The translations under genes and the position numbers were made by a program. Below the pieces are notes generated by a model that made no database searches, was not told the DNA's origin, and was given only the letters and a program-made list of their open reading frames with translations. A DNA stretch of 64,000 bases, taken from NCBI GenBank assembly GCA_032173965.1, contig CM063289.1, forward strand, positions 28,111,690-28,175,689. The letters run 5' to 3'. This document shows, piece by piece, positions 48,124-60,739 of this stretch; positions within the stretch are counted from its first letter, which is position 1, and every line of letters starts with the position of its first letter. This stretch comes from Sitta carolinensis (lineage: Eukaryota > Chordata > Aves > Passeriformes > Sittidae).

Positions 48124-48250
48124 CTTTGATCTGAACCGGGCTGGGTTCAGCCCAAATAAAAGCAGTGGCCTTGCTGACAAACAGCCAGTAGTCAAAGGGA
48201 GGCCCAGCCACTGAGTTCATCAGTCCCATGCATTATAATAAACAAAGGTC
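48124..48250. promoter_or_regulatory. TCF/LEF and SOX-like site cluster with nested inverted repeats
   Basis: CTTTGATC at 48,124-48,131 matches a TCF/LEF site, TCAAAGG at 48,192-48,198 is a further TCF-like core, and AACAAAGG at 48,241-48,248 fits SOX or TCF. Two overlapping inverted repeats lie between: CTGAACC/GGTTCAG (48,131-48,150, six-base spacer) and GGGCTG/CAGCCC (48,138-48,153, four-base loop), which are mutually exclusive hairpins. TCF/LEF factors bind such sites in Wnt-responsive enhancers; that this is one is inference. Confidence 0.3.
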
Positions 48251-51200
48251 AATAAGATGGAAGGTCTTGGATTTAGATCACTCTGAAGATAAGCATGCCA
48301 GGCGGAAATAAGACTCCAGAGAAATCAAGGGACAGCATTATTTGGATATTTGCTGTATGGCTTGCTGGCAAATTTTAAAAATGTACTTTATCCATATTCA
48401 AATCCAGTATAAATCAAAGTAGAAGAATATGATCTCTGTGGGAAGAAGTCACAGAAATAATATCTGTGCACCTGCCTACAGATCTATGAAAGCATTTTCA
48501 AAACAGACATTTTGGAAAGAGGCAGCTACTGCTAATCTATTATTGTTTCCATGCAGATATTTATATAAATCCTCTTCTTGTAAAATGGCACATACCCTGC
48601 TTAGCTTTGCATTTAGGCAGAAGAAGCACAACTTCAGCCCATGTAAATAAAATTTAAAACTGAGGTGGCTTAGGAATCTGGGCTCAATAGATGCAACTGT
48701 GTAAGAACTCTCTATTAATTATAAAATCATTAGATTAAAAGGACAATAACTATTTTTACTGACTTTTAAACATTTTCTCCTTGATTGTATTTCCTGTAGG
48801 GAAATCTAAAAATGCAGTCTGAATAGTAACCACAACCTTATCCTATCCATCAGCTGTACCTGTTAATTTAAGACACAATCACTTGAACACAGTCAGATAA
48901 CACATGCTGTTAACGCCGTGTGTGCCACTGCACACACGTGTTTATCCCTACATGCCTTCTTTAATTTTCTTCCTGAGACCAGCACGCTTTGGAATGAATT
49001 TTAATTTATTATTATGAAAGGAATGGCAACTGGTTTTTAATGGCTACAGAATGGTGACTCACAACACTGTCCCAGATGCTGTCACCGTCGCTATGAGAGC
49101 AGATTTGCAACATCTTGTCATGGGCACACATCAGTGCTCATGCCTGCTGCCTTCATCCCAGAGGACAGCCTAACACCTGCTGCTGGCAGCGTGCCGGCCC
49201 TTCGGGGAACAAATGTTCCATTGCTGCTGGGTGATAGGACAGGACAGACTCGAGATTCCAAGTGAACTGGCTAAAGGCACCCCAGGGCTCGGTGCACCCA
49301 CCCCAGCACCCAGATGGTTGCTGTTTCTGTAGGAATATTAGAGAGTGAGTGGTGTGCCTGTAGCTGTCCCCTGTAAATAAAGGAAAAGAGAAAAAAAATC
49401 AACAGCACCCTGGATGGTAAGGTTTCTAGCATTTGCTGTTGTTTCTTATGAAAAACACCCCAACAATATTTTTCTGGTCAGTATTATACTGATGGAGTAT
49501 ATTGTGCCTACTCCGTATTTATTCATATAAAGAACTTAGAAGAGTCTGTAAAAGATAATGTTAATAGGAAAATACAAGTGGAAATCCACTTCTGGAAGGA
49601 TAATGTGGATTTTTTTCCTGCAAAATATTCTTAACCTTACACAATTTACAAATCCTGGACAAAATAAACATGATTTTTATATTTCACATAATGTTCAGCT
49701 TCCATGCCTTTATGGTGCCAGAGGTACTACATTTTGATGTAAGAACAAAACAAGCAAAAAAAGAGTAAATACATTTTGTGTCTTTTAAATTCATTTTTCA
49801 ATGTACCTATCCTAGAGTTGTAAGAATAAAGAATACTGTGCACTAGCTCTGGGAAGCCCAAATTTCTCAATGAGGTCAAGGAGAGCTAAAAGGACTCCTG
49901 TCTTGGAATAAGAAGCTCAGTGCAATTCAGGATCAGGTCTCTTGGACAGCGTGTAATGCATTTCTTTCCATTTATTCCCACTCCAGTGGGGTGATAATAG
50001 CAGTGTTACAATGTCTTCACTTCATGTGGATTGAATAGCAGGCTAATAAAGATGAGGGTGGTGCTTTTTTCAGCTGTTATGCTCAAATTTCAAATAAGAC
50101 CATTTTTATTCTCTGTTTTTGAAAAGGCTTTTTGTCCACATTATTCCCCAAAGCTTAGATCAAAACCATGTCATGTGTCTGAGGGAGGTACAGTCCAGGA
50201 CACAGTGCATTAGTATTTCAGCTACTGTAATATAGTTTTGACACTCCTCTGCATTTCAGCTTTTGCACAGGAATTTACTCCCATGAAAATGAAATACCTT
50301 AAAAAATAAAAAGATTGATCATACATTTAAAGAAGGGCAGCTTGATCAGAAGCCACTAGATTATTGCAGTTTAACTCTGTGTGGTTTAAATCAACGTCCA
50401 GTGGAGGTGATATTTCACATTCCCTGCAGTGTGCTGCACTTCCCTGCAAAAAATGAATCCAATCTACATCACAATACACTGGACAACACTGAACTGCCAA
50501 CAAGAGAATTTTGGATGGCTTTCACTGGTTGAAATTTCCCCCTTTTTCTCTTGTTAGGTTAGTGGCTGGGATATATCCATAATACTTAGGAAAGAGCACA
50601 TCATACACGCAGTGTCTGCACTGTGCAGTTCTTTGAACACATATTCCTGTGTTATTCTTTCTGGTGATCTCTAAATGAAGTTCCCAGGTAATGCCAATTT
50701 ACAATAATCTCTCTGCTTGTGATCCCACAACTCGCCCTGGGCAAATCTCATTGTTTTTCTTTATCCCCTGACTGCTTCTGTAAAATTATGCTAATAATAG
50801 CCACACCAGAGAGATGCTGGGTGAATTTGTGTGCCTGCAGAGGACTTTGAAGATGAAAAGGCTTATTTAAATGTTACATATTGCCAAAAGTATTATTATT
50901 AAAGCTTAAGAGTGCCTTCTGCCCTTGGATGGACACAGGCAGCTGCTGCTGTCCCCACTGTCCATGTTTACCCAGAGAACTATGCAATGGGGCAGAGCTG
51001 TACAGATCTAGAGGCTGTAAGTTCAGCAAGTCAGCTTTGCTGGAGCAAAGACTGGGTTTCTGTGCAGATGGCAGGCATGCAAATTTGGTACAATCACAAT
51101 TTAGAGGTGCTTGTAAAGCATTTGTGTCGGATGAACTTTTTGCTGCTTCTGTTTCTACAATGATATTAACTACAGGGAGAAAGAATAGAATGGAAGAGCA

Positions 51201-54200
51201 GGAAAAATATTTATCATAAAGTTGTGGATAAATCTCCTAATCAAAACTGGGCAGAGTTAGGGCAGTCCTGGTGACAGAGACCAGGCTGTGACTCCAGGGT
51301 CAGACTGAGCTCTCATGTCACATTTGGGTCATGCTGCCTGAATTGTCTGCAAGGCTTCCTAGTAACATGTCAAGTGTCCTGGGTCATAATGCAGGAAATG
51401 AGCTCCAAAGGTCTGATACATCTGAAAGTGCCTTTGTAACCCAGAATTTCTGTCCAAACTGAAAAAAAATATAAAGATCTGTTATTGCTCCACCAGTGCA
51501 CTTTCTTTTGCCACTGTTAAAACTATTCTGTTCACTGTCCTGCAGAGTCTTTATAGAGGATTTACAAACTAATCTTTCTGACTGTACCATGTCACTCTTG
51601 TGGAATTCAATTGCAGTTCTACAGTCACGCTGCCTTTGATTAACTTGCCAGGTGTAATGACAGTAAAAATTGGCCTAATAACAAGAAACTTAGCCTTGTT
51701 CTCAAATAAAAATCAAAGGAGACTCTCCCTAAATAGATTGTCATATTCCACTCTTCAGTGTAGGCTTCTTTGTTTTATTGCCCTTTTTTCTGGTTTAATC
51801 AAAACACTTGCAAAATAAAGATAATCTGAATTCAGAAACAAGATAAAGAATACTACCAATGCTGTTGTTTTAAAGACCATGTCAGCAAATAGCAGAGATC
51901 CTTCTTTTACCAGCAAAAGCTGGTTAAAGCATTTATTGCTCTATGTTCAGAACATTCTGAGAAGTGAGCAGAAATGAGGCTGATCCATGCAAGAATCAGG
52001 GTTTCAGAAGTCAAATAAACAAGTTCCTGCAGTTCATGGTACCTTTCAATATACTTTTTAAGGTCAAGAACAAGTAAATCACAAACAGGAGATAAATGCA
52101 TCTTCAAAATCCAACCTCCCAGACCTGTTTTGTTTTTTTTTTATTAAAAAGATCAAAAGTGGCTTAGGGTTTTGAGTACTCAACATTACTATTAGAGAGT
52201 TTGGAATTAAGATAAGGGAAGTCAGAAAGTGTGGGCCAAGCTGACTGACAGAGCAAGCTAATGTCTGGGCAGCTGCCTATATGCTAAAAGGGCTCTCCTT
52301 CCCTTTTAAAGTTTAAGACAAAAACAGGGAAAAAAGAAAATCTTTCATTAAAGCTCTCTTGCCCTGGATAACCAAGGACAGATTCTGGGTGGTCCCCGTA
52401 AAGTTTCTTTTTAACTTGATAGCCAAACTCATGGGTATTTTCCAACAGTTGTAGGGGATGAAATAACATTGAATTAATTCCTTTTTTAAAAATAAAAGGA
52501 ATGAAAGGAACAGCTAGATGTCTGTACAACCGCCTTTGAAATCATCCCTTATTGGGCTTGTCTGCATATTCTTTGCAATTCTATGTATTCATGTGGCCTG
52601 GCCCTCCTTCAGGCTAAACAACTGATCTTGGTAACTTCACAGGAGCACAGCAGGTCACTTGGGCTCGTGAGTGTTCAGGAAAGTTATTAAGGTTTTTTAA
52701 TGGTAAAATACATGCCCTGCTCACCTGGCTTCTTAAAAAAGTGTAGTCATCTGCCACCTCCAAATCATGTTCTCCTGTACTGTAGGAACCCTATGCACAA
52801 GATTTAAAAAAAATTTCAAGTTTGATTGAATTTTAAAATTTTAAGAATTAAGATTTAGATAAGATTTTAAGATTGATTGTTAATTAAACATTGATATAAT
52901 TGGCTATCTTATATGAGGTTCCCAAATAAGTCAAATATTTGTCAAAATGGTAAACAAGAAATCTTCACAATCAAGAGGGAATTTTACTTGCTGCTCTTGC
53001 TCCATATGTAGCAAAGGTGCAAAGAACAGTGAGCCTTGATCTGCTGAAAGACACCTGAGTTTATGTCCCTGTAACCCTTACATAATTAAAGTCAACATAC
53101 TTGGAAATGAGGAGAGCCAAATTCTGGCATCACCATTTTGATTTTACCATTACACAAATAGCCATAAAATAAAATCATTGTCTTATCTGGAAGCTTAATC
53201 TCAGGTAGGTGGAAAGGTGCAATGAACACAAGGCAAATTAACAAAACCAAGAAGAAAAAAGGAAATATCTGTTGGAACATCTTAATCCAAAATTTGACTT
53301 AAGAGTCAGTCCAATTTTAAGATTTAGAAACAAAGTACCTTTGATAAGGGACATAGACATTCTCAGAAAATAGTCTTAATTTGTAAATTCTATTTAAGGG
53401 AAGAATTTATATTCTCTTGCAGTCAAATTTCCAACTGCTCACATTATGGCTTGGTTTTCCCAGATGTTCTTTCTCAGGTTGTCAAAGAAGTGAAGGAAAT
53501 TTCTGTAGTTTGCAGGTGTTAAGTTGCAGGTACATAATTTCATTTTCAAAGATAAAATTCAATTAGGAGAAATAAGATTCTTGGAAGATAAATGCTGTCT
53601 TGTGTCTATTTTTTTGCATTCCTGTCACCTCTTTCTTACTTATATTAATAGCAATAAAAATCGAGGAAGAGGTGTGATATAGATTGATGGTTTCCTAAAA
53701 TATAATTTCTAAGTAGAATTGCACATGTATCCAAGAATACAAATGCTAATTGGACAGAAACCTGATTCTGCATTCACCTGCACAAAAGCCTTCATGTGGC
53801 CAATAATGAGTGTTCCATGGCTTGAGAGAGTTTAAGGACACTTCCCAGCCCACTCAGTCTTCAGCCAGGAGATGTCTGGGAGAAATCATAATGTGATCGT
53901 GGAAAGATTACAGTCAGTAAAGTGAAATCAAAGCAAGCCAAGGCATCATGATATATTTTTTTTTAGTTCTAGATGACAGTCAAAGCAAGAAAGACCAGGT
54001 ATTTAAATAGGCATGAAACCAGCTCATGACTATTTGTCCTCTGAGAAGCCCTGCAGCCTTGGCTTTCTTGGCTCCCCCACTGTGCCTGCTGCAAGAACAG
54101 CTAAAGGACTTCAGCTTTTGAGCCAAGGCCACTTCACTCACTAAAAGTCGTTTGATTTTTTTTTGTGTGCTTTTTTTTGTTTGGTTGGTTGTTTTTTAAT

Positions 54201-54639
54201 TTACAAGAGCAATATTTTTTATTAACTTAGAGAAAGGGGAAATTAAGTGACAAATTTACCACAGCAGTGCTTTTCCTTGAGAGACCATTGCTTACTCAAA
54301 GATGTAATTCCTATCTCCAGCTTTTCCCTTGCCTCAAATGTCACAGGTTTATGGCTCCCACCCTCAGTTTTGTACCATGCTCACCATTCCAGATCCTTGA
54401 TATCTTCCAACAGTGGCTATTCTGGATGTAAGGACAGGTCACATATTGTTAGTTCCCTTCTTCTCAGGATAGGTAAATTATTTAGGTAAAGGAAGCATTT
54501 GAAGAGGATTGGGTAGAGCTTATGTAAACATCTAGAAAAATTATTTTCATTGCAAATGGTAATGGACTATTTCTTGTAATTTTTTTTTTCTTTTCTATCA
54601 GAAGAGACTGCTTAGGAAATTCTGGTTATCACTGTTGAT
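48251..54639. other. Unique AT-rich noncoding DNA
   Basis: No gene is supported; frames reach 112 codons (plus, 50,881-51,219) with no recognised domain. A modestly GC-richer patch lies at 49,080-49,330. It contains the E-box hairpin at 48,917-48,940. No mobile element is recognised. Confidence 0.5.
48917..48940. promoter_or_regulatory. Inverted repeat overlapping a canonical E-box
   Basis: CGTGTGTG (48,917-48,924) and CACACACG (48,931-48,938) form an 8-bp inverted pair with a six-base spacer. The right arm ends in the perfect E-box CACGTG (48,935-48,940), a bHLH (MYC, USF or CLOCK class) site. The alternating purine-pyrimidine arms could also favour Z-DNA. No promoter context is visible. 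Confidence 0.4.
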
Positions 54640-54800
54640 AAGAACATAAATAAGCCTTCCTGCATGTTTGATTCATCTAACCTAACATCCTCCCTACTGA
54701 AGGAGTCAGAAGTGAATTCCAGGGCTAGTTCCCTTGTAAATTCATTCTGGCTTTCAACAATCAATAGCTTAAGGACTCAAGACTGCAGCTGGATCATCTT
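54640..54800 (+). mobile_element. Ancient CR1-like relic
   Basis: The run 'aagaacataaataagccttc' followed by 'gattcatctaacctaacatc' and 'aggagtcagaagtgaattcc' resembles an old amniote repeat I recall as 'aagaacataagaatggcc' with 'ggtccatctagcccagtatc' and 'gacagtggccaatgcc'. Landmark order and spacing fit, but divergence is heavy and the right end is unclear. Confidence 0.45.
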
Positions 54801-55389
54801 ATCTAATGGATATCAGTAGTTATATTCCCCATAAATTTGTTTAACTCCTTTTTTTGTACCATCAGATTTATTATTCTCCAGATCAGTGCCAAGGCTTCAT
54901 ATTGGATCATTGCATGAGTATACTATACATTATTTATATTCAAAATATTTAGTGTCTGCCTCAACAACATAGCTTAACTTGTTCTAAGATTATATATGAG
55001 GTTGATATTGTTGCTTGAATAAACATACACTGACAAGTTAATAAAAATAACATTTTAACTGCTTGAGTGCAATGTTCCAGTGACCCATAAGACCATTTCT
55101 AGACTCATTGCAGTCCTAAGCTCAGCTTGAGTTTAACCTTCATCCATGGGTCTGCAGCAGTCATTGAAAACAGATGAACTCCCCTAAAAGAAGAGAGGAA
55201 GAAATGCAAACACCAATTTAAAATGACTGCATGGAAAAAGCAAAAATTTGCTGTTAAACTACAGCAGGCTGAAATGAGAGCTGAGAATGACAGAGAGGGC
55301 AGGTACTGACCCAAATACTAAAAGATGTACAACAAAGGCATTTGCTCTAAGTTCTCATGGAAAGCCTTTTAGACAAATTAATTAAGCAA

Positions 55390-55560
55390 TAAGACATGAC
55401 AGGGTGTGAATCGCTTGGTAATGATTTACGCCTATTGTGTTGTTAGGCAGAAGGCCAAAGGCCGAGTGCTGTCAAATCACCTAGGTGTAAATTATCATTT
55501 GATAATTTGAGCCCTGGAGTGCCTTATTGTAATTAGAAGGTGTTCTATCATAAGTTTTCT
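55390..55560. promoter_or_regulatory. Candidate enhancer with three adjacent palindromes
   Basis: This unique, frame-poor segment contains GGCCAAAGGCC (55,453-55,463), the perfect palindrome CACCTAGGTG (55,478-55,487), which offers a ZEB/SNAI-type CACCT half-site on each strand, and, one base on, an inverted repeat AAATTATCA/TGATAATTT (55,489-55,508) with a two-base spacer and GATA/homeodomain cores. Left and right flanks hold TAATGATTTA and GTAATTAGA homeodomain words and a TGTCAAATCA MEIS/PBX-like word. The density of palindromic factor sites is typical of deeply conserved developmental enhancers. Motifs are seen, function is inferred. Confidence 0.45.
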
Positions 55561-58500
55561 ACTTAATTCCTTTTTTTTTTTCCGTTTTCAGTTCCATTTT
55601 GATACTTAGAATGCTATCATTAAAAACCTAAACCTTTTCTTGCAAGATTATTTCAGACAACTAATAGCCTGAGAGACTTTACACAACAAACCCTGTCATG
55701 TAGCACAATGCTTAGCAGAGAAGTCAATGCAGGCATGTCATCACTGCAATTTAATCACCATGCCTTCATTCATAAAGCCAGTTACAGACAAAGGGAGGTA
55801 TTAGGGTTATAGGGGAATGTGCAATCAAAATTAGTTGGAAGTTAGGTGCAGAGTCGATGAAGAGGAATGAGGCAGCTGCACTTTTTCTTTTCAAATTAAA
55901 TAGTACAAAAAAGATGGAGATAAAAACATGAATTCTTCCAAGTTGCAGCATCCAGACAGCTGCAGAAACCACAAGAAGGCCACTCCAAAGTTAGAGTACT
56001 CAAACAGAGAGAACCAAAGTGCAGCAAGGGTTGTTCAGTGCAAAGATGTGAACACCATCTCTAGCTCTGGAAATTCATACAATGTAGCTTATCAGAACTC
56101 AAGAGAAGGTTATCACTGCCTACTCATTTACTTGTTCTGTTCTGTTCTTCTGTGTTTCTGGAGATGGGATATTTAAGTAGCAGAATCTCCAATTTGACTC
56201 AGCTTGCCATTTGTAGGTACCTACAGTCATTAATCACATGCAGTGGGCAGAAGAAAGGTATTTTCAAGTCTGGCATAGAATTGGGTGTCATGACGGCCTC
56301 TTTTTGCCTCTTGCTTCATCTGTGGCTCCAACATAGGGAAAAATATTTTATCAGATCCAGCTATTGTTTCCTAAACATTAACCAAGATCACAGTTATATG
56401 CAATAGAACATCCTTAACATTCTTGCATGAATAGATAACAACAGCCCTCACTGCAGAATTCCTAACACTGGAATGATTCCCACTGATAAGAAGCAGTCCC
56501 ACGATGGCAGTATCAGGGTGAAATGTTAGTCAGTCAAGGGAACATCTTTCTGAGCATTAGACACACACAGAAAAAAGAATTGTATCGCTGATTTAGCCAT
56601 AATTTCAAAACCTGCAAGAAACCATCTTGTAAGTAATATAACTGTAAGAAGAGAACAGGTCAAATTTTTTCTGATAAATTACAGGTCTTAAAATTATTTT
56701 TCTGGAGTTTATTTCTGATGTTTGCTTATTAGTGGCATATGCTCAATTTTTTTGTCCTGATTCTTTTTGCATCTATTTTTTTCCATACATTTTTGTGTTG
56801 TCACCAAAGCTGCCACACATCCACATTGCATTTATTTAATCAGAAGGATCCAGATAGCGTGATAGTTGGTTTTACCATCCATCTAGCATATTATTAGTAG
56901 GTTAGGGTTTGGAAAAGTGACAGAGAAACAGATGTTGGGATTATTTTATGTAGCTTGAATACCATAATGATATACAGTTTTCAGAAGCATCTATTTTCTT
57001 ATTTTAGGATGATTATTTTATGGAGGAAATGGCTGGACTTTTTATAACCCAGAGGGGAGAAGAAAATAAAATGAAGGACCTGAGGAAAATATCTAAGGAA
57101 GGAATGATGGATGTTTAATCTGTGCCTAAAAGCCTGTGCAGAACATGTGCAATTTATGAAATTGTTCTAAGGGAATAATCCTGGCTGTGCCTGTTTACCT
57201 CACAGTTACATATTTAATGAAATAGGGTAAAATAAATCTACAGTCTCATGATTTGCATGTCCTTGGTCTGCTGTGAAGTGTGACAGGAAGGAAACACAAT
57301 TTTTGTTAGTTGCAGCTTAATAATGTAATATGCAGAGGTTACTCCCTTCCTCAAAAGGAAACAGAAGGCTTGGAAATGAAGAATTTGGACATGCTTGGAG
57401 TGGCTTCATTCCCTTTCTGCTATGCTTATCAGTCACAGTGAGGGAAAAAAGATCTAGCTGGTGTCCAAAGGACAAAGGTCAAAAAAACTTTATTTCCTTT
57501 TTTTCCCCCCCCTACATTTAGTGTCTTAGTTTTGGACTTTTAGGTAAGAAATAAAGGGACTAAGTTTTCTTTTAGTTGCAAATGCGTTTGCTTGCTTTCT
57601 TTTCTGGCCACCTGCTCAACTGACATTTTAGGAAGAAACTGAGGGACAGTGGAAATAGTGTGAAAAGGGCATAGCACCCAGAGCTTTGGTGCATACTTTT
57701 AGGAATGAATATCCATTCCTACCTTTCTTTACCTCTAATTCCTCTTTTCCTGCCTATTTCATCACTTCATGTTAATGCCAGATGTGGAAGCAATTCAATA
57801 TCTGGTAAGACAATTACATTCAGTTCCCATCACTATAATTTAAGTCTAAGTAGTGCAGGCACTCAGCTACTTCTGGGGGTGAAATAAGTCTCAAAAATGA
57901 GTTCCTTGAGCAGTGGGGAAGCCAATATCTGTATATTTTTCATCCAGCATTCATGAGTAGGACTTGATACCTCTACCACAGACATCTGCAGAAACACTCT
58001 GGGAAAAAAAAATTGAGAAAATGGAGTTGTGTGTGGATTGGTGTGACTCTGAGTCCAAAGTGAGGAGAAACTTCCCTGCATGTACATTCACATTCACATG
58101 CAGACACAGGCACAGAGAGAGATGTTCTATGACTTCTGAAATCTCTTATATAACGAAATAGAAAAGATGAATTATCAGTCTTCAAAAAGCATATGAAATT
58201 GGTATGAATAGAGTAACTGCACCGGATGATATAGTCAAGTAACTCCCTAGGAAATTTGTGAAGATCTTTATAATTAATATCAATTATTGTCTTTTATTGT
58301 TAAAGGCATACATCTCTGTAATGAAATAGAATTTATCACCTCTGGATTCATATTCTTAGCAGGGGGTTAGATATTTATGGATGCCTCCCAAAAAATCTAA
58401 GCGGTAATAAAGTACTTATCTTATAAAGTCAACAGGTAGTTGATGCAATATTTGAATTTAGGCTTCTCTTTTTTAATTATAAGGTTGCAACATGTAATAT

Positions 58501-59589
58501 ACAGAACTGCCTCTGGACATTCATCAGAAGTGTCTCCTTTTGATTTACTTACCTAGCCATTACTTTCTATCTAGTATTACTCAATTCATAGGCAACTGGG
58601 AAAGAACATATGTTAGTAAAACTATTTTCATTAAGATATTTAAGAAGTAGAGCATGCATTTTTTCCATGCAGTTTTAATCAAAAAGTGCTGTCATCATGC
58701 TTTAAAACAACAATGGTTATTGCCAGTATTACCATAAGATTATTAGATTAATCTACTGATCACATTTTTTTATTCTTTCTTCTCTTTCCTTTTATTTACT
58801 TTAAAATATGAATTTCATGGGTGTTATTGATGATTAAGAACAAAGAAAAGAAAGTCAGCTGAGTCTCCACTGCTCAGTGTGCTCCAATTCTGTTCTCCCA
58901 GGAACAAGTTTTTAGTATTCAGCTCTGCCCAGACATTCTTTGAAGTGAAAAAAAAAAATGTATATATTAACAAAAGATTTAGACAAAAATTCTGTATCTA
59001 AGCATTCTTTGTCCTGGGCAACTCTCTCTTAAATTCTGTAAATTCTGTACTTTTTTGTCACAGCCTAGTCCCAGGCTCTGAGTTCAGATTAATCCAGGAT
59101 ATTGAGGTAACTGTGACCTGAGTCTTAACTTTGTAATTATGGTCCATCTTAGTAACACCCAGCAACTCCATAACATCCAAGTGCTACTAGAAGTGACCAA
59201 CTTGGAAATGCAAATAGAGTCTTTCAAGGTCTATCAGGAAAGCTTCTAGGATTTGCAAATGATTATTACATAAGGCAAAACAGAAAAAAATGGTGTATTT
59301 GAAATATTTGAGAAGTGTTTTTGTAGTTTTATGTGATTAAACTGCACACCAAAAGAGTGGGAAAAAAATTACCTGTCAAAGAGAGCAGACAAGGACTAAA
59401 GCTACTGAGGAATGAATTGGGATCACTTCAAACAGATTATTTTATCCTTAGGTAGATGTGTAGGAGAACTGTACTCCAAGATTATTCTTTTCCTTGGAGA
59501 ACTAACCAGAATAATGTGATAGTCTTTACAGCCTTCAGTTTAACACAACCAGGATCAGTAATTTAGCATTTTTATATATTGAACAGATC
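55561..59589. other. Unique AT-rich noncoding DNA
   Basis: No gene or mobile element is recognised; the longest frames are about 84 codons. T-rich and C-rich tracts occur at 55,570-55,581 and 57,498-57,512. The palindrome-like ATTTGCAAAT near 59,254 is a single AT-rich word. Nothing else is seen. Confidence 0.55.
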
Positions 59590-59900
59590 TGCACTGGGAA
59601 ACGCTAACGACAGCAACGAGCATGATACAGATTGTTCTGTAGCTTTGACCTACAAGTACATTTTATAGCTGAGCTGGTGTCAGGATTCTGTCTGGCTGCT
59701 GCACCAGCCTCAAAACACAGCCCGGCTCCCTCGTACTACTTGCAAGCAATTCAGACACAGAATATTTTGGGGATCGTAAATGAGCAACATCTATTCCCAG
59801 GGTAAGGCAAGTCTATTTCACAAGTTACTTTATGGACCATATGGTTATACTTGGTTACGTTCAGTCACATAACATCTCATAAAGCAACTTAATCCAGTAT
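59590..59900. promoter_or_regulatory. Candidate conserved noncoding block
   Basis: The block is free of open frames of note and retains CpGs in AT-rich context ('cgctaacgacagcaacgag' near 59,601, 'ctccctcgtactac' near 59,727, 'gggatcgtaaatgag' near 59,770 and 'ggttacgttcag' near 59,853). ATTGTTC and CATGATA words near 59,620-59,640 fit SOX/GATA-type sites. CpG retention suggests constraint, but this is only inference from texture. Confidence 0.25.
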
Positions 59901-60739
59901 ATTCAGATCCATGCAATGCAAATGGAGCATCATTTCCAAGCTTTAAAGGAGCCTTGTCTTTTCCCCTAGGGAACATGGTGTAGACTATAGTTTTAAATCA
60001 AACTTCTCATAAACTTTTAACACTCAAAAAATCATGTCATCCTCCAACTTGGTGTGATACAACTTATTATCTGTATGTCTGAGAATAAAAAAGTCACTCT
60101 GGTGTTCTACTAAAATTATGCTGAAAATAGAAAATGAGATTACAACCAGTAAAGAGGAGAAGTCAGAATTGCTCTAGGATTTTAGTACAATCCTTGCCAA
60201 AAGCAGCAAAACATCCCTGAAGCCTCCTTATCCGGTGTGCTGAACTGAAGCCTTCTGCAAATAGCAGGCTTAAAGGTTGCTAAGCCAGACGCTTTCTTAG
60301 ATAATTTTAAGGCTTATAACTAGGACATTTTAGTACTATACAGGGAAATAGTTTTCATTCTCAAATATGGCTGATATTGGATGTAATTATGGAGTCACTA
60401 AGACAGAAAGCATTGCTCAAGAGGCAAGGAAGGAGTTAAGCATTATACGCTCAAAGGTAGGATTCCATCCCAGGCTAACAGCCCTCCAACACAACTTCCC
60501 ATTGTTCACAGGTCTGGTGAGTTCCTGGGGTAAAGTACTTTTTTGGCTGTTGATGTCAGGAATGCTATCACTTTTGTGATATAATTTGGTTTTCTGTGTA
60601 ATTACACCCTGGCAAAAGCATATTTCTAATAGCACAGCTAGGATTTTCTGTTTAAAATGCTCTGTTTAAATTGTTGACTTTCCACTGGAATGCTGTATTT
60701 GGTTACATTCCACCCTCATTCTAGAGCTCCCTGTACATC

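Noticed and set aside
49080..49330. GC-richer patch considered as a solo LTR or promoter
   Set aside because: No TG...CA ends, no target duplication, no polyadenylation signal and few CpGs.
54520..54535. TGTAAACATCT, similar to the miR-30 seed region
   Set aside because: The mature sequence does not continue to match and no precursor hairpin is evident.
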